Shown here in pieces: positions 8,641 through 15,968 of a stretch of DNA of 23,894 bases. Both the position numbers and the translations under genes were made by a program. The stretch is from Stramenopiles sp. TOSAG23-3. Its lineage: Eukaryota > Sar. Each line of letters begins with the position of its first letter. The first letter of the stretch is position 1. Below the pieces are notes generated by a model, which was not told where the DNA came from, searched no databases, and saw only the letters and a program-made list of their open reading frames with translations. The stretch is from NCBI GenBank assembly GCA_900128585.1, contig LT642313.1, forward strand, positions 1 through 23,894, in the 5' to 3' direction.

Positions 8641-8920
8641 TAGGATGTAATATTTAAACCTTTTTTGTTTTTGTTTTCTATTGATGTACTTAAATGTTTT
8701 AAATACTTCCTAAAGAAGATAAAGTTCTAAAAAATTAGAAAACCTATATTTTTTAAAGTTACAATGTTTGTTCTGTTACGATATATATAAATTATAAAAT
8801 AAGGAGGGAACAATACTAATTTTGTTTTTTCATTTCTTCACATTTTTTGTTTCATTTAGCCAGCCGAAAAGGTTTTTTTTTAATAGAAACAACCACGTTT
8901 TGTTTCATTTTTGGCATTTT

Positions 8921-9607
8921 CTACTCTTCCAAGCGCATGTACGCAGTTCCATAGGGCAAGAATTCTGTTTTATGAATGTCGGAAATGTGGCAGTAATTCT
9001 CTGCTTCCTTTTGAATCAACGCAGTGTCTTCTTCCGTGACGTCTCGGATGAACGCGGCTGGGTTTCCACCCCAGACTTGACCCGATGGGATGCGACGCCC
9101 GGGGGGTACTACCGTTCCTGCCTCGACGATCGAATTGGATTCGACCAAGGACCCATCCAGCACGACGGCACGGTGGCCGATGAGGCAACTATCCTCTATA
9201 ACGCACGATGAAAGTACGGCGCCGTCGAGAACAGATACAAAATTTCCAATCGTTGTGGACGTTGGAAAACCATCCCCAGAAGGCTTGCTAACTTGGACAA
9301 CGCAGTTGTCCCGAATATTTGTCATGGCACCAATTTTAATCTTGTTGCTATCGCCACGCAAAACGGTACCGTACATGATGGAGGACCGGTCCATAACAGT
9401 CACGTCACCGATGACTGCTGCGCTCGGGGCTACGAAGGCATCTACTGCCACGGTCGGTCGCTTGTCGAATAGGTTCATAACAGTGCGATGGCGTGACCAT
9501 GTTTCCAAAAAAGTGTAGTCCCCCTGTGCGCGTGCACCCAAACGGTCTAATGCCTGGCCAGTTTCCCTAAAACATTTGCCAGCCTCGGAAGCTAAGCGAC
9601 GAAACAT
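8921..9607 (-). CDS. Mitochondrial complex I gamma-carbonic-anhydrase-like subunit
   Basis: Complete 228-residue frame from ATG (9605-9607) to TAG. The N-terminus has RETGQALDRLGARAQGDYTF and then SRHRTVMNLFDKRP, the diagnostic leader of the gamma-CA subunits of the mitochondrial complex I membrane arm, as in plants. A left-handed beta-helix follows from about residue 52 to 170 (hexapeptide repeats such as VIGDVTV, VLRGDSNKIKIG, NIRDNCVV), then the conserved RIPSGQVWGGNPA and a C-terminal helix. The active-site Arg/Asp motif (LRGD) is kept. The three zinc-ligand histidines appear replaced: the LVH position reads VVQ, the VGH position reads VLD, and the LHGC position reads LSSC. This points to a non-catalytic CAL-type subunit that scaffolds the gamma-CA trimer on the matrix side of complex I. 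No separate cleavable targeting peptide is obvious. Confidence 0.93.
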   Translation of the reverse strand: MFRRLASEAGKCFRETGQALDRLGARAQGDYTFLETWSRHRTVMNLFDKRPTVAVDAFVAPSAAVIGDVTVMDRSSIMYGTVLRGDSNKIKIGAMTNIRDNCVVQVSKPSGDGFPTSTTIGNFVSVLDGAVLSSCVIEDSCLIGHRAVVLDGSLVESNSIVEAGTVVPPGRRIPSGQVWGGNPAAFIRDVTEEDTALIQKEAENYCHISDIHKTEFLPYGTAYMRLEE

Positions 9608-9842
9608 TGGTAATGTAGTACTTTGCTAATGACAACGGTATACTTTCACGGCCTGAAAACTTGTGGTTGGTCAAGTATGAACGTTCCTGTCGATTGGATG
9701 TCTGAGTTGATCTTAATTTCCCTCCTTTCACTTCTAACTATGCAACTCTCTCTTTCATTAGGTACTAAATGGAAGAAAATTTAATTTGTTGGCCAAATTT
9801 GCTTTTTTTAATTATTGTTTTATTATTTTTTATTATTAAAAT

Positions 9843-10047
9843 AAGAAGAAAGAAAGAAGAAGAAAAGAAAAGAAAAGAAAAGAAAAGAAAAGAAAAGGAA
9901 AGAAAAGGAAAGAAGAAAAGAAAAAGGAAAGAAGAAGAAGAAAGGAAAGAAGAAGAAGAAAGAAAAGAAGAAGAAGAAAGAAAAGAAAAGGAAAGAGAAG
10001 GAAAGAAGAAAAGAAAAGGAAAGAGAAGGAAAGAAGAAAAGAAAGAG
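9843..10047 (+). repeat. 205-nt pure purine tract
   Basis: Only A and G occur, starting with AAAAG units and passing to GAAGAAGAA and GAAAGGAA units. No pyrimidine interrupts it. Such mirror-like tracts can form triplex (H-) DNA. Confidence 0.95.
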
Positions 10048-10351
10048 TTTAAGTACATTTATAAATAGGAAAATATATAATTACATTACATACGGACGGA
10101 GCATTTCACCGTTTTAATAGTTTTCATGTATTTCTATCCATAGTATTACTATGTAAATTAACTCTGATGGATGAACTTTCGGTTTAATATCCAAACTGAT
10201 TAGAATATACAATTAGCATAGGAATTGTATTTCTATCGTGTGTCTATTGTATTTATAGTTATATTTAATATAGTATATATATAATACATAGGTATTAATT
10301 AATGTTTGTTTATTTTAATTTTATCAGTTGATCCACTTTTATTTAGCTCTC

Positions 10352-10411
10352 CATAGCATTGAACCTCTTTTTACACTTTTTAAGAAGTTCATAGCATTGA
10401 ACCTCTTTTTA
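10352..10411 (+). repeat. 22-bp direct repeat, 38-bp period
   Basis: Bases 10352-10373 and 10390-10411 are identical (both start CATAGCATTGAACCTC). Flanks differ, so it is 1.6 copies of a 38-bp unit. Confidence 0.9.
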
Positions 10412-10539
10412 AAATCGGATGCAACAAATTATAAGTATAATAATTCGTAAAGTAAAAATATACAAATATATAAATATAAGAATAGCAACTGAAAGACATT
10501 CTCACCACTTCCTATTGAAATGTTAATAATAAATAAAAT

Positions 10540-10567
10540 ATAAACACAGTCTTTGTGCTGTGTATAT
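10540..10567. repeat. Inverted pair of the ATANACACAGCA motif, copies 6 and 7
   Basis: ATAAACACAG (10540-10549) faces CTGTGTATAT (10558-10567), giving 10-nt arms with one mismatch and an 8-nt loop. The right arm with its preceding base pair is the full motif on the minus strand (10556-10567). The surrounding TAATAAATAAAA and TTTTATTATTT sequences extend the pairing loosely. Confidence 0.65.
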
Positions 10568-10688
10568 GTTAAATTTTATTATTTATATCATCTGCTATTT
10601 CTATACTATTTAAATTATATATAGCTATACAGTTAGAGATGCAACAACTATTTTAGTTAACATTCCAAGAAATAGAAGAAGAAAACAT

Positions 10689-10751
10689 ACATAGGAATAC
10701 CATTAAAATATATGGGAATACAATTAAATTACATAAGGATACGATGGTAAT
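10689..10751 (+). repeat. Three 21-bp diverged tandem repeats
   Basis: Units at 10689-10709, 10710-10730 and 10731-10751 follow the pattern ACATAGGAATACAATTAAAT with substitutions. They end 14 bp before the pyrimidine tract. A related ACATAGGAATACAATGG occurs at 8082-8098, just before a purine tract. Confidence 0.7.
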
Positions 10752-10764
10752 TATTTCCTTTAAA

Positions 10765-10870
10765 TTTCTTCTTCTTTCTTTCTTTCTTTCTTCTTCTTCT
10801 TTTCTTTTCTTCCTTCTTCTTCTTCTTCTTCTTTCTTCTTTCCTCTTCTTCTTCTTTTCTTTCTTCTTCT

Positions 10871-10903
<33 letters not shown>

Positions 10904-11185
10904 TTCTTCTTCTTCTTCTTCTTTTCTTTTCTTTTCTTCTTCTTCTTCTTCTTCTTTCTTCTTCTTTCTTCTTTCCTCTTCTTCTTCTTTCCTTTTCTTC
11001 TTCTTTCTTTTCTTTCTTTTCTTCTTCTTTCTTCTTCTTCTTCTTCTTCTTCTTTTCTTTTCTTTTCTTTTCTTCTTCTTCTTTCTTCTTCTTCTTCTTC
11101 TTCTTCTTCTTCTTTCTTCTCTTTCTTCTTCTTTCTTTTCTTCTTCTTTCTTCTCTTTCTTCTTCTTTCTTCTTTTCTTTTCTTT
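10765..11185 (+). repeat. 421-nt pure pyrimidine tract
   Basis: An uninterrupted run of C and T built from TTC, TTTC and TTTTC units. No A or G was found. Its strand bias is opposite to the purine tract 720 bp to the left, so the two could form a large fold-back. Confidence 0.95.
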
Positions 11186-11351
11186 AATTGAACTTTTTAA
11201 AAAAAGGGGAAAGAAAAGAAGCGAGTAAAAGAGAGATAACAAACACAACTTTGTTTTTAAATAGAACAATATAATTTATTTTAAGTATATATATTCATAG
11301 TCTAACTAGAAAAAGCCTCTTTAATCTTTTGATCTACGAGGAGGACTGGAA

Positions 11352-11585
11352 AGACAAACTAAACCAAGTCATATAATTAAGGAAATATATTTATAAACAT
11401 CATGGAGGGAGACATTTTGTTTTAATAAATCCATTGTAGATATAGTTATTCATATTAAATCATTTCTTCACATTAAATTATAACTAAATAGAATTAAAAA
11501 GTGATATAAAGTATACATAATTTATATAAACACAGAATATAATTCTATAGATATTTATATATATCCTTAATGTTAGATTACTTGG
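11352..11585 (+). mobile_element. MITE-like dispersed element, copy A
   Basis: This region aligns over most of its length with the reverse complement of 20378-20600. Shared blocks include AATTAAGG, TAAATCCATTGTAGATATAG, TTAAATTATAA, AAATAGAATTAA, ATATAAAGTATAC and TTATATAAACA, then CCTTAAT and AGATTA at the far end. The left end AGACAAACTAA matches, in inverted orientation, the opposite end of copy B, so the element seems to have terminal inverted repeats. It encodes nothing. It carries an ATAAACACAGAA version of the dispersed motif at 11526-11537. Ends and target-site duplication are not resolved. Confidence 0.65.
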
Positions 11586-11992
11586 ATCATCTTCTTCTTC
11601 TTCCGACCAACCCTCGCCCCTCGCCTCTTCTCGGCGCGCACTTTTTATTATTATTTATATATTAACAAAGAAGAAGAAGAAGAAGAAGAAAAAGAAACCG
11701 GATTCTTTTTGTTTTTGTCTTTGTGATGGTTATATAATATGGAATGTATCCATTCGTGTACTTTTTGAAGAGAGAAGAAAAAAAAAAGAAGAAATCTTAA
11801 TCCAGTAGGGTGGTCTGGTAAGAGAAAAGAAAAGAAAGGAGAAGAAAAAAGAAAGACTGATTGCTGCGGGTGTTTATCCCTTTCTTGGCGAGCACGGTAA
11901 CTTTGAGCGGCACCGGCCACCACAGTGGTAGTACTTCTTCGGTGTCCCACCAGGCGTATCGATCGATCGATCGTATCGTATCGACACGCTCC

Positions 11993-14900
11993 ATGGGGTG
12001 CAACCAATCTGTATCTACTTCAGGGGTCGTGCTGAGGTCCGAGAATGAGCATGGTTTCATAACCACCCATTCGAGTTTTCGGCGAAAATCGCACCTGAGT
12101 TCGTCCAGCAGCGGCAGCAATAGTGGAACCAACAGAGGCTTGCGGAGCCCGGAGGATATAGTCAACTTCCGTGTACATATTTCTCACGTAAAAGGTCGGA
12201 ACCTGGTGCCGAAAGATTTCGAAACGTCCGACCCTTACGTAGTTTTTAAGTGGGGTGAAGAGGAGGAGCACAGGACCGTGTCGATTGGCAGCACGCTGAA
12301 CCCGGCGTGGGGCGACAAGTTCGACTTTACGTACGCCTGCCAGTTCGGAGAACTGCGCGAGAAGCACTTGGTTGCCGAAGTGTACGACAAAAACGTCGTA
12401 ACGGCGGACACGTTCATGGGGCAGGTACATTTTTCTCTCGCCGACGTCGCCAGGGGCCCCATCCACTACGACGTTGCGCTCGAGGGCGAGCAGTTCGTGG
12501 GGCCGGGCCGCGATGGCAAAGAAGATAGCAATAGTCAGCGTGGTGGCGGGGGACGGCCACGGGTAAACAGCCTGAACTCGTTGCCGGAAAGCAAGCACGG
12601 GCGGCTGTCCTTCAACGTCGTGATGCGCCAGCATGGCGACTGGCCGATGGCGTTCAAGGGCGCCCGCGTCATCATGTACGAGCAGCACCTGAACCATACC
12701 ATCAAAACCGAGGCGGACCAAGAGAGGCACCGGAGGCGGTTTACGTTCCGGTACGACTACTCGGACGAAGCCCACAATAGATTGCTGACCGTGTCCCCGA
12801 TCGAGCAAGAGGCGGAGAACCCGGTCGAGGAGCTGTGGACCATGGTGTGGAAAGGGAAGCACTTGCCCGCGATCGTCCCCGGCAACGACTCTTTCCATGA
12901 GATTTTGAAGGGCACGCTGCGGGTTTGCATAACGGACCACCGAACGTACTTTAAAGGGAAAATGGTCACGAAGGACGAAATGTGGGGGGAGTGCTGGCTT
13001 CAGCTGGACAAGCTGTACTCCCATTCCAAGAGCGACGGGCTGAACGGAAGCCGAAAGACGAATTTCGAAGAGGCGATATGGTTCCGGGGCGTGAAAGTTG
13101 GGATAATCGAGGGCATCTTTGGGTTCTCCTCGACGCCGCTGGTGGCGCAATTGGTCAGCGGCGTGCGGACGGAGGACGGGATCAGTACGGCCAGCCCTGT
13201 GGTCGTTGGCACGAGAAACATGGGCACGCTCCGAAAATTTTTGTCCAGGGCGGGGTCCCGGACGGAGCTCCCGAAGGCCGCAACGGTCCTTGCAAAGCTG
13301 TTTGCCACGGTTCCGAAGCTGCGGACGTACCGGAAGAACACTTCGAACTCGGACAAACTCAGGCGAAACTACTTGGGCGTGCTGAAGAACATTTTAGAGC
13401 TGGTGAAAGTATCAGAAAAGGATTCCATGGTGTCGTTCGTGTACCAAACGCAGGACGCCCTGCAAACGACCCAAGAGCTTTTCATTTCGGTCGCCATGTA
13501 CTTCGTGAAGCAGGTCAAGCACGGGGACTTCACCGAGCAGCAATTTTACTTTCGCATCGTTCTGTCAATTCTGAGACGGGGCGAGCTAGGTGATCTGGCG
13601 CTGCTGGGCTTCGATCCGGTCCAGCCTTCGGCGTTTGACGGAGACAACAACCTTATAGATGCGAGGGCGCTGGAGATCGTGCTGCAATTGCGCCAACTCC
13701 TTGTAAACGCCCTCGCGGGCGTGGTGTCAAAGCTGCGGTTCGACGGTACAACGAAAGAGTACCTGTCGTACATGTCGCACGTCATTGCCATCTGCATGTT
13801 CCGTATCCCAGAATTTGGCGACTGCGTCATTCGCGCGATGCTGCCGTCTGCCAAGCTGGACAAAGAAATTCCGGAGTGGGAAGAGTCGGGGGGGCGCGTG
13901 CACCTGGACAAACTGTCCCACTTGCGCCGCCGCGGCTCGTGGAGCAAGAACGGTGAAACTCGGGGAGAGACGCGTTCCCGGTCTTGGATGCCTGGTTTAG
14001 ACGGGGACCCTGTTGTTCTCATGCTGAATTGGACGGACGTGTCGTCGTATTTGTTGGACAATGAACCAGACAAAATTGAAGAGCAAAACACCGCTTTGCC
14101 GAAAACGTGCACCGATCCATCGGAAGTGATCAAGGTGATGCAAAAACAGGACGGCCTGGAAAAGGACGGCAAGGAGTACACGTTCTCTGGCAACCCAATC
14201 GAACGAGACCACTTCAAGAGCATGGAGAAGTACCGGGAGGCGAGGGTAGCCCGCAGCAAAGAAAGAATCGCGGCGTCGTGGGTGCTGAAGGTGTGCGCCA
14301 AGAAGCAGTTGTACTATTTGGTGTGCACGGCTTTCATGGAAGAAATATTCGACCGCATTGCGGTTGTGAAGAGCGATATAAAATACCACATGATTCCATT
14401 TTACACGCATGTTTTGAAATCATTTTTGCTCGAAATGAAGGGATCCAAAACCCAGAACGATTACTTGATTCGACTTAGCCGTACCATGTTGGCCAACCCG
14501 CAAATGATAGGGTGCATGACGACCGTGCTGTTCAACCAATGCTCGGTCTATGATATAACGGCCGTGACCGTTGCTCTGAGCAGTGTCCGTTCCTGGGTCG
14601 TTGCGATGGGTTCTTGGCACACCCGGAAAACGTACAGTGGGTTTTCGCTTCAGGGCTTCAACAGGTTTTACCTCCCCTCGTCTTTCGATTTCAACTACTT
14701 TTTTGGTGCAATGCATATCTTACTGAAGCCAGGGAACCATTCCCAGGTTGTAATCGCTGCGGTGGAATTTTTGTATTCCGTCTGGGACACGCTGCCCCAA
14801 GACCGTGCCGACACGTTCGTGCGCTCGTTGCTCGAGAACGGTTCCATAATAGACCTGATGCTTTTTTGGGAGCGAGAAGTTCGCAACTTTTTTGCTCACG

Positions 14901-15799
14901 TGTTGGCGTATAGGATTATGCAAAACCAGCACTGGTCCAAAGAGGCGGGGAGCCCCGCTGTTGGGTACGAAGATTTCTTAGAAGACGATACCGAAGATCC
15001 ACTATGGAAGGACATTGATGCGGTCGGCCGGGTGCTGGACGGCGACGAGGGCAGCAGGGCCAATGCCGCCCCCGAAAAAATTGTCCACGAGGACGAAGAA
15101 TACGGAAGGGTGTCGTTTGAATTTGACACCCCGCCAGACGCCATTTTAAGAAGCGTTCCCAGTCAGCAAAATGACCGGACAGAAGCCCAAAGCCACCTCG
15201 GCGCGGGCGGGAGGCGGCCAAGCGGTGCGGAGAAGGAGCAAGATCGTGACAAGCACCTTGTCAAAGCAATCGCTGCTTTAATGCGGGAAGTCCGTCGACA
15301 AATGATTCGTTACGAAGAGGACCGGCAAGAAAAGTACGGAGATAACGGGTTTTTGAACATGGGCAACAAGGATGCCGCGGACAGCAGACCAGGGGCTCCC
15401 AGGGCGACCGAAACTACAAACAGCAAGTATGCGGACGAGTTCACGCCAGAATCGGAAGCCAACAGGATTCACCGCTTGCCAGGAGGTGAGGCCAAGAATG
15501 TACTTTTTGAAAAGGAAACTATCGAACGAGACCGTGCCTTGCTAAAGGGCGTAGTGACTGGTTATACCATCCCTGAGATAGACCCCCAGCTTCTCGTATA
15601 CGCAAAGTACGCGTGCCATGAGTACACTGTATGCAGCCGTGCCACCGAGGAGCTGCTTGAAGAGGTGCAAGACACGCGCTCGGGTCGGCAGAGGTCGGGA
15701 AGTTTGATCCCAGTAATTCACCACGTGGCTGTTGTGAAAGACAAAGGTGAAATAAAGCCCGCCCTGCAGGTGGAAAAGCTAGATCGCAAGACCCTGTGA
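11993..15799 (+). CDS. C2-domain protein with N-myristoylation signal and DUF1765-like helical region
   Basis: ATG 11993 to TGA gives 1268 residues. The frame is open upstream to a stop at 11858 but without an ATG, and the chosen start gives MGCNQSVS, a textbook myristoylation (Gly2) plus palmitoylation (Cys3) signal; this decides the start. A Ser-rich linker follows, then a C2 domain at about 56-163 with SDPYVVFKWG and TLNPAWGDKFDF. Calcium-site aspartates D75, D80, D132 and D139 are present, with one position Asn. Residues about 400-560 and 770-980 are helical. The segment with FYLPSSFDFNYFFGAMH, VEFLYSVWDTLPQDR and FWEREVRNFFAHVLAYRIM (about 892-972) resembles, from memory, the fungal DUF1765 family. 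The tail is acidic and disordered. Likely a calcium-responsive peripheral membrane protein at the plasma or endomembrane; molecular role unknown. A second, degenerate C2 fold may lie at about 200-345. Confidence 0.87.
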   Translation: MGCNQSVSTSGVVLRSENEHGFITTHSSFRRKSHLSSSSSGSNSGTNRGLRSPEDIVNFRVHISHVKGRNLVPKDFETSDPYVVFKWGEEEEHRTVSIGSTLNPAWGDKFDFTYACQFGELREKHLVAEVYDKNVVTADTFMGQVHFSLADVARGPIHYDVALEGEQFVGPGRDGKEDSNSQRGGGGRPRVNSLNSLPESKHGRLSFNVVMRQHGDWPMAFKGARVIMYEQHLNHTIKTEADQERHRRRFTFRYDYSDEAHNRLLTVSPIEQEAENPVEELWTMVWKGKHLPAIVPGNDSFHEILKGTLRVCITDHRTYFKGKMVTKDEMWGECWLQLDKLYSHSKSDGLNGSRKTNFEEAIWFRGVKVGIIEGIFGFSSTPLVAQLVSGVRTEDGISTASPVVVGTRNMGTLRKFLSRAGSRTELPKAATVLAKLFATVPKLRTYRKNTSNSDKLRRNYLGVLKNILELVKVSEKDSMVSFVYQTQDALQTTQELFISVAMYFVKQVKHGDFTEQQFYFRIVLSILRRGELGDLALLGFDPVQPSAFDGDNNLIDARALEIVLQLRQLLVNALAGVVSKLRFDGTTKEYLSYMSHVIAICMFRIPEFGDCVIRAMLPSAKLDKEIPEWEESGGRVHLDKLSHLRRRGSWSKNGETRGETRSRSWMPGLDGDPVVLMLNWTDVSSYLLDNEPDKIEEQNTALPKTCTDPSEVIKVMQKQDGLEKDGKEYTFSGNPIERDHFKSMEKYREARVARSKERIAASWVLKVCAKKQLYYLVCTAFMEEIFDRIAVVKSDIKYHMIPFYTHVLKSFLLEMKGSKTQNDYLIRLSRTMLANPQMIGCMTTVLFNQCSVYDITAVTVALSSVRSWVVAMGSWHTRKTYSGFSLQGFNRFYLPSSFDFNYFFGAMHILLKPGNHSQVVIAAVEFLYSVWDTLPQDRADTFVRSLLENGSIIDLMLFWEREVRNFFAHVLAYRIMQNQHWSKEAGSPAVGYEDFLEDDTEDPLWKDIDAVGRVLDGDEGSRANAAPEKIVHEDEEYGRVSFEFDTPPDAILRSVPSQQNDRTEAQSHLGAGGRRPSGAEKEQDRDKHLVKAIAALMREVRRQMIRYEEDRQEKYGDNGFLNMGNKDAADSRPGAPRATETTNSKYADEFTPESEANRIHRLPGGEAKNVLFEKETIERDRALLKGVVTGYTIPEIDPQLLVYAKYACHEYTVCSRATEELLEEVQDTRSGRQRSGSLIPVIHHVAVVKDKGEIKPALQVEKLDRKTL

Positions 15800-15968
15800 G
15801 ATCTAAAATAAAAACAAGAAAATTGGCTGTTATTTAAGTAATTAAAATTTTATAATGTACTGCGAATCGAACTGAAATCTAGATTTAGACCATTCTAGTA
15901 TGAATTACCACAGGCAACCTCTTTTAAAGCAAATCTGCTTCCTGCATTTTGCATTAAATTCTCTCCCT
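15800..15968. other. Convergent intergenic gap with shared 3' motif
   Basis: A 169-bp AT-rich gap between convergent stops. It contains AAAATAAAAA right after the C2-gene stop, a plausible poly(A) signal area, and the 21-bp motif shared with the other short convergent gap. No purine or pyrimidine tract is present. Confidence 0.6.
15809..15829 (-). repeat. 21-bp 3'-flank motif, copy 2
   Basis: The minus strand here is identical to plus-strand 2751-2771. It lies 10 bp past the C2-gene stop and about 140 bp past the stop of the PDZ/EF-hand gene. Confidence 0.8.

Larger units (their letters stand above)
7870..8920. other. AT-rich gap upstream of RPS2, with repeats
   Basis: No gene is supported. 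Next to RPS2 are about 170 bp of mixed sequence (7870-8040) that probably hold its promoter. Then follow a GAA purine tract (8106-8154), two direct copies of the ATA(A/G)ACACAGCA motif (8161-8172, 8232-8243) with a second short purine run between them, two copies of its reverse complement (8422-8433, 8453-8464), and a block at 8461-8640 almost lacking cytosine. The rest is AT-rich filler; the last 100 bp should contain the 3' end of the gamma-CA-like gene. Confidence 0.65.
9608..11992. other. 2.4 kb AT-rich divergent gap, no gene seen
   Basis: The first 160 bp (9608-9770) are mixed sequence and likely hold the gamma-CA-like promoter. Then come a 205-nt pure purine tract (9843-10047), AT-rich DNA with a 22-bp repeat (10352-10411), an inverted motif pair (10540-10567), 21-bp tandem repeats (10689-10751), a 421-nt pure pyrimidine tract (10765-11185), a MITE-like element (about 11352-11585), a GC burst at about 11604-11641, and GAA-rich DNA leading to the C2 gene. 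Frames on both strands here are low-complexity Lys/Glu/Arg or Ser/Phe/Leu translations and are not genes. Confidence 0.75.

Noticed and set aside
10200-10320. Third copy of the MITE-like element
   Set aside because: ATTGTATTTATAGTTATATTTAA resembles the core, but the similarity is short and in AT-only sequence, so chance cannot be excluded.
9843-11185. CRISPR-like or regulated repeat array
   Set aside because: The tracts are simple purine or pyrimidine runs without fixed repeats and unique spacers.
10744-11269. Ser/Phe/Leu-rich and Lys/Glu/Arg-rich frames over the long tract
   Set aside because: They are translations of an uninterrupted pyrimidine tract in either direction, not protein genes. 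The same holds for frames at 9765-10068, 20802-21035 and 4194-4615.
11861-11992. Longer N-terminus for the C2 protein
   Set aside because: The extension has no ATG and would bury the MGCNQS acylation signal.
12020-13150. Long minus-strand frame antisense to the C2 gene
   Set aside because: It is low in motif content, has no family resemblance, and lies wholly opposite a well-supported gene with biased codon use, which creates such shadow frames.
15840-15930. Possible tRNA, from a GTTCGATTCGC string like a B box on the minus strand
   Set aside because: No matching acceptor stem, anticodon arm or convincing A box could be built around it.
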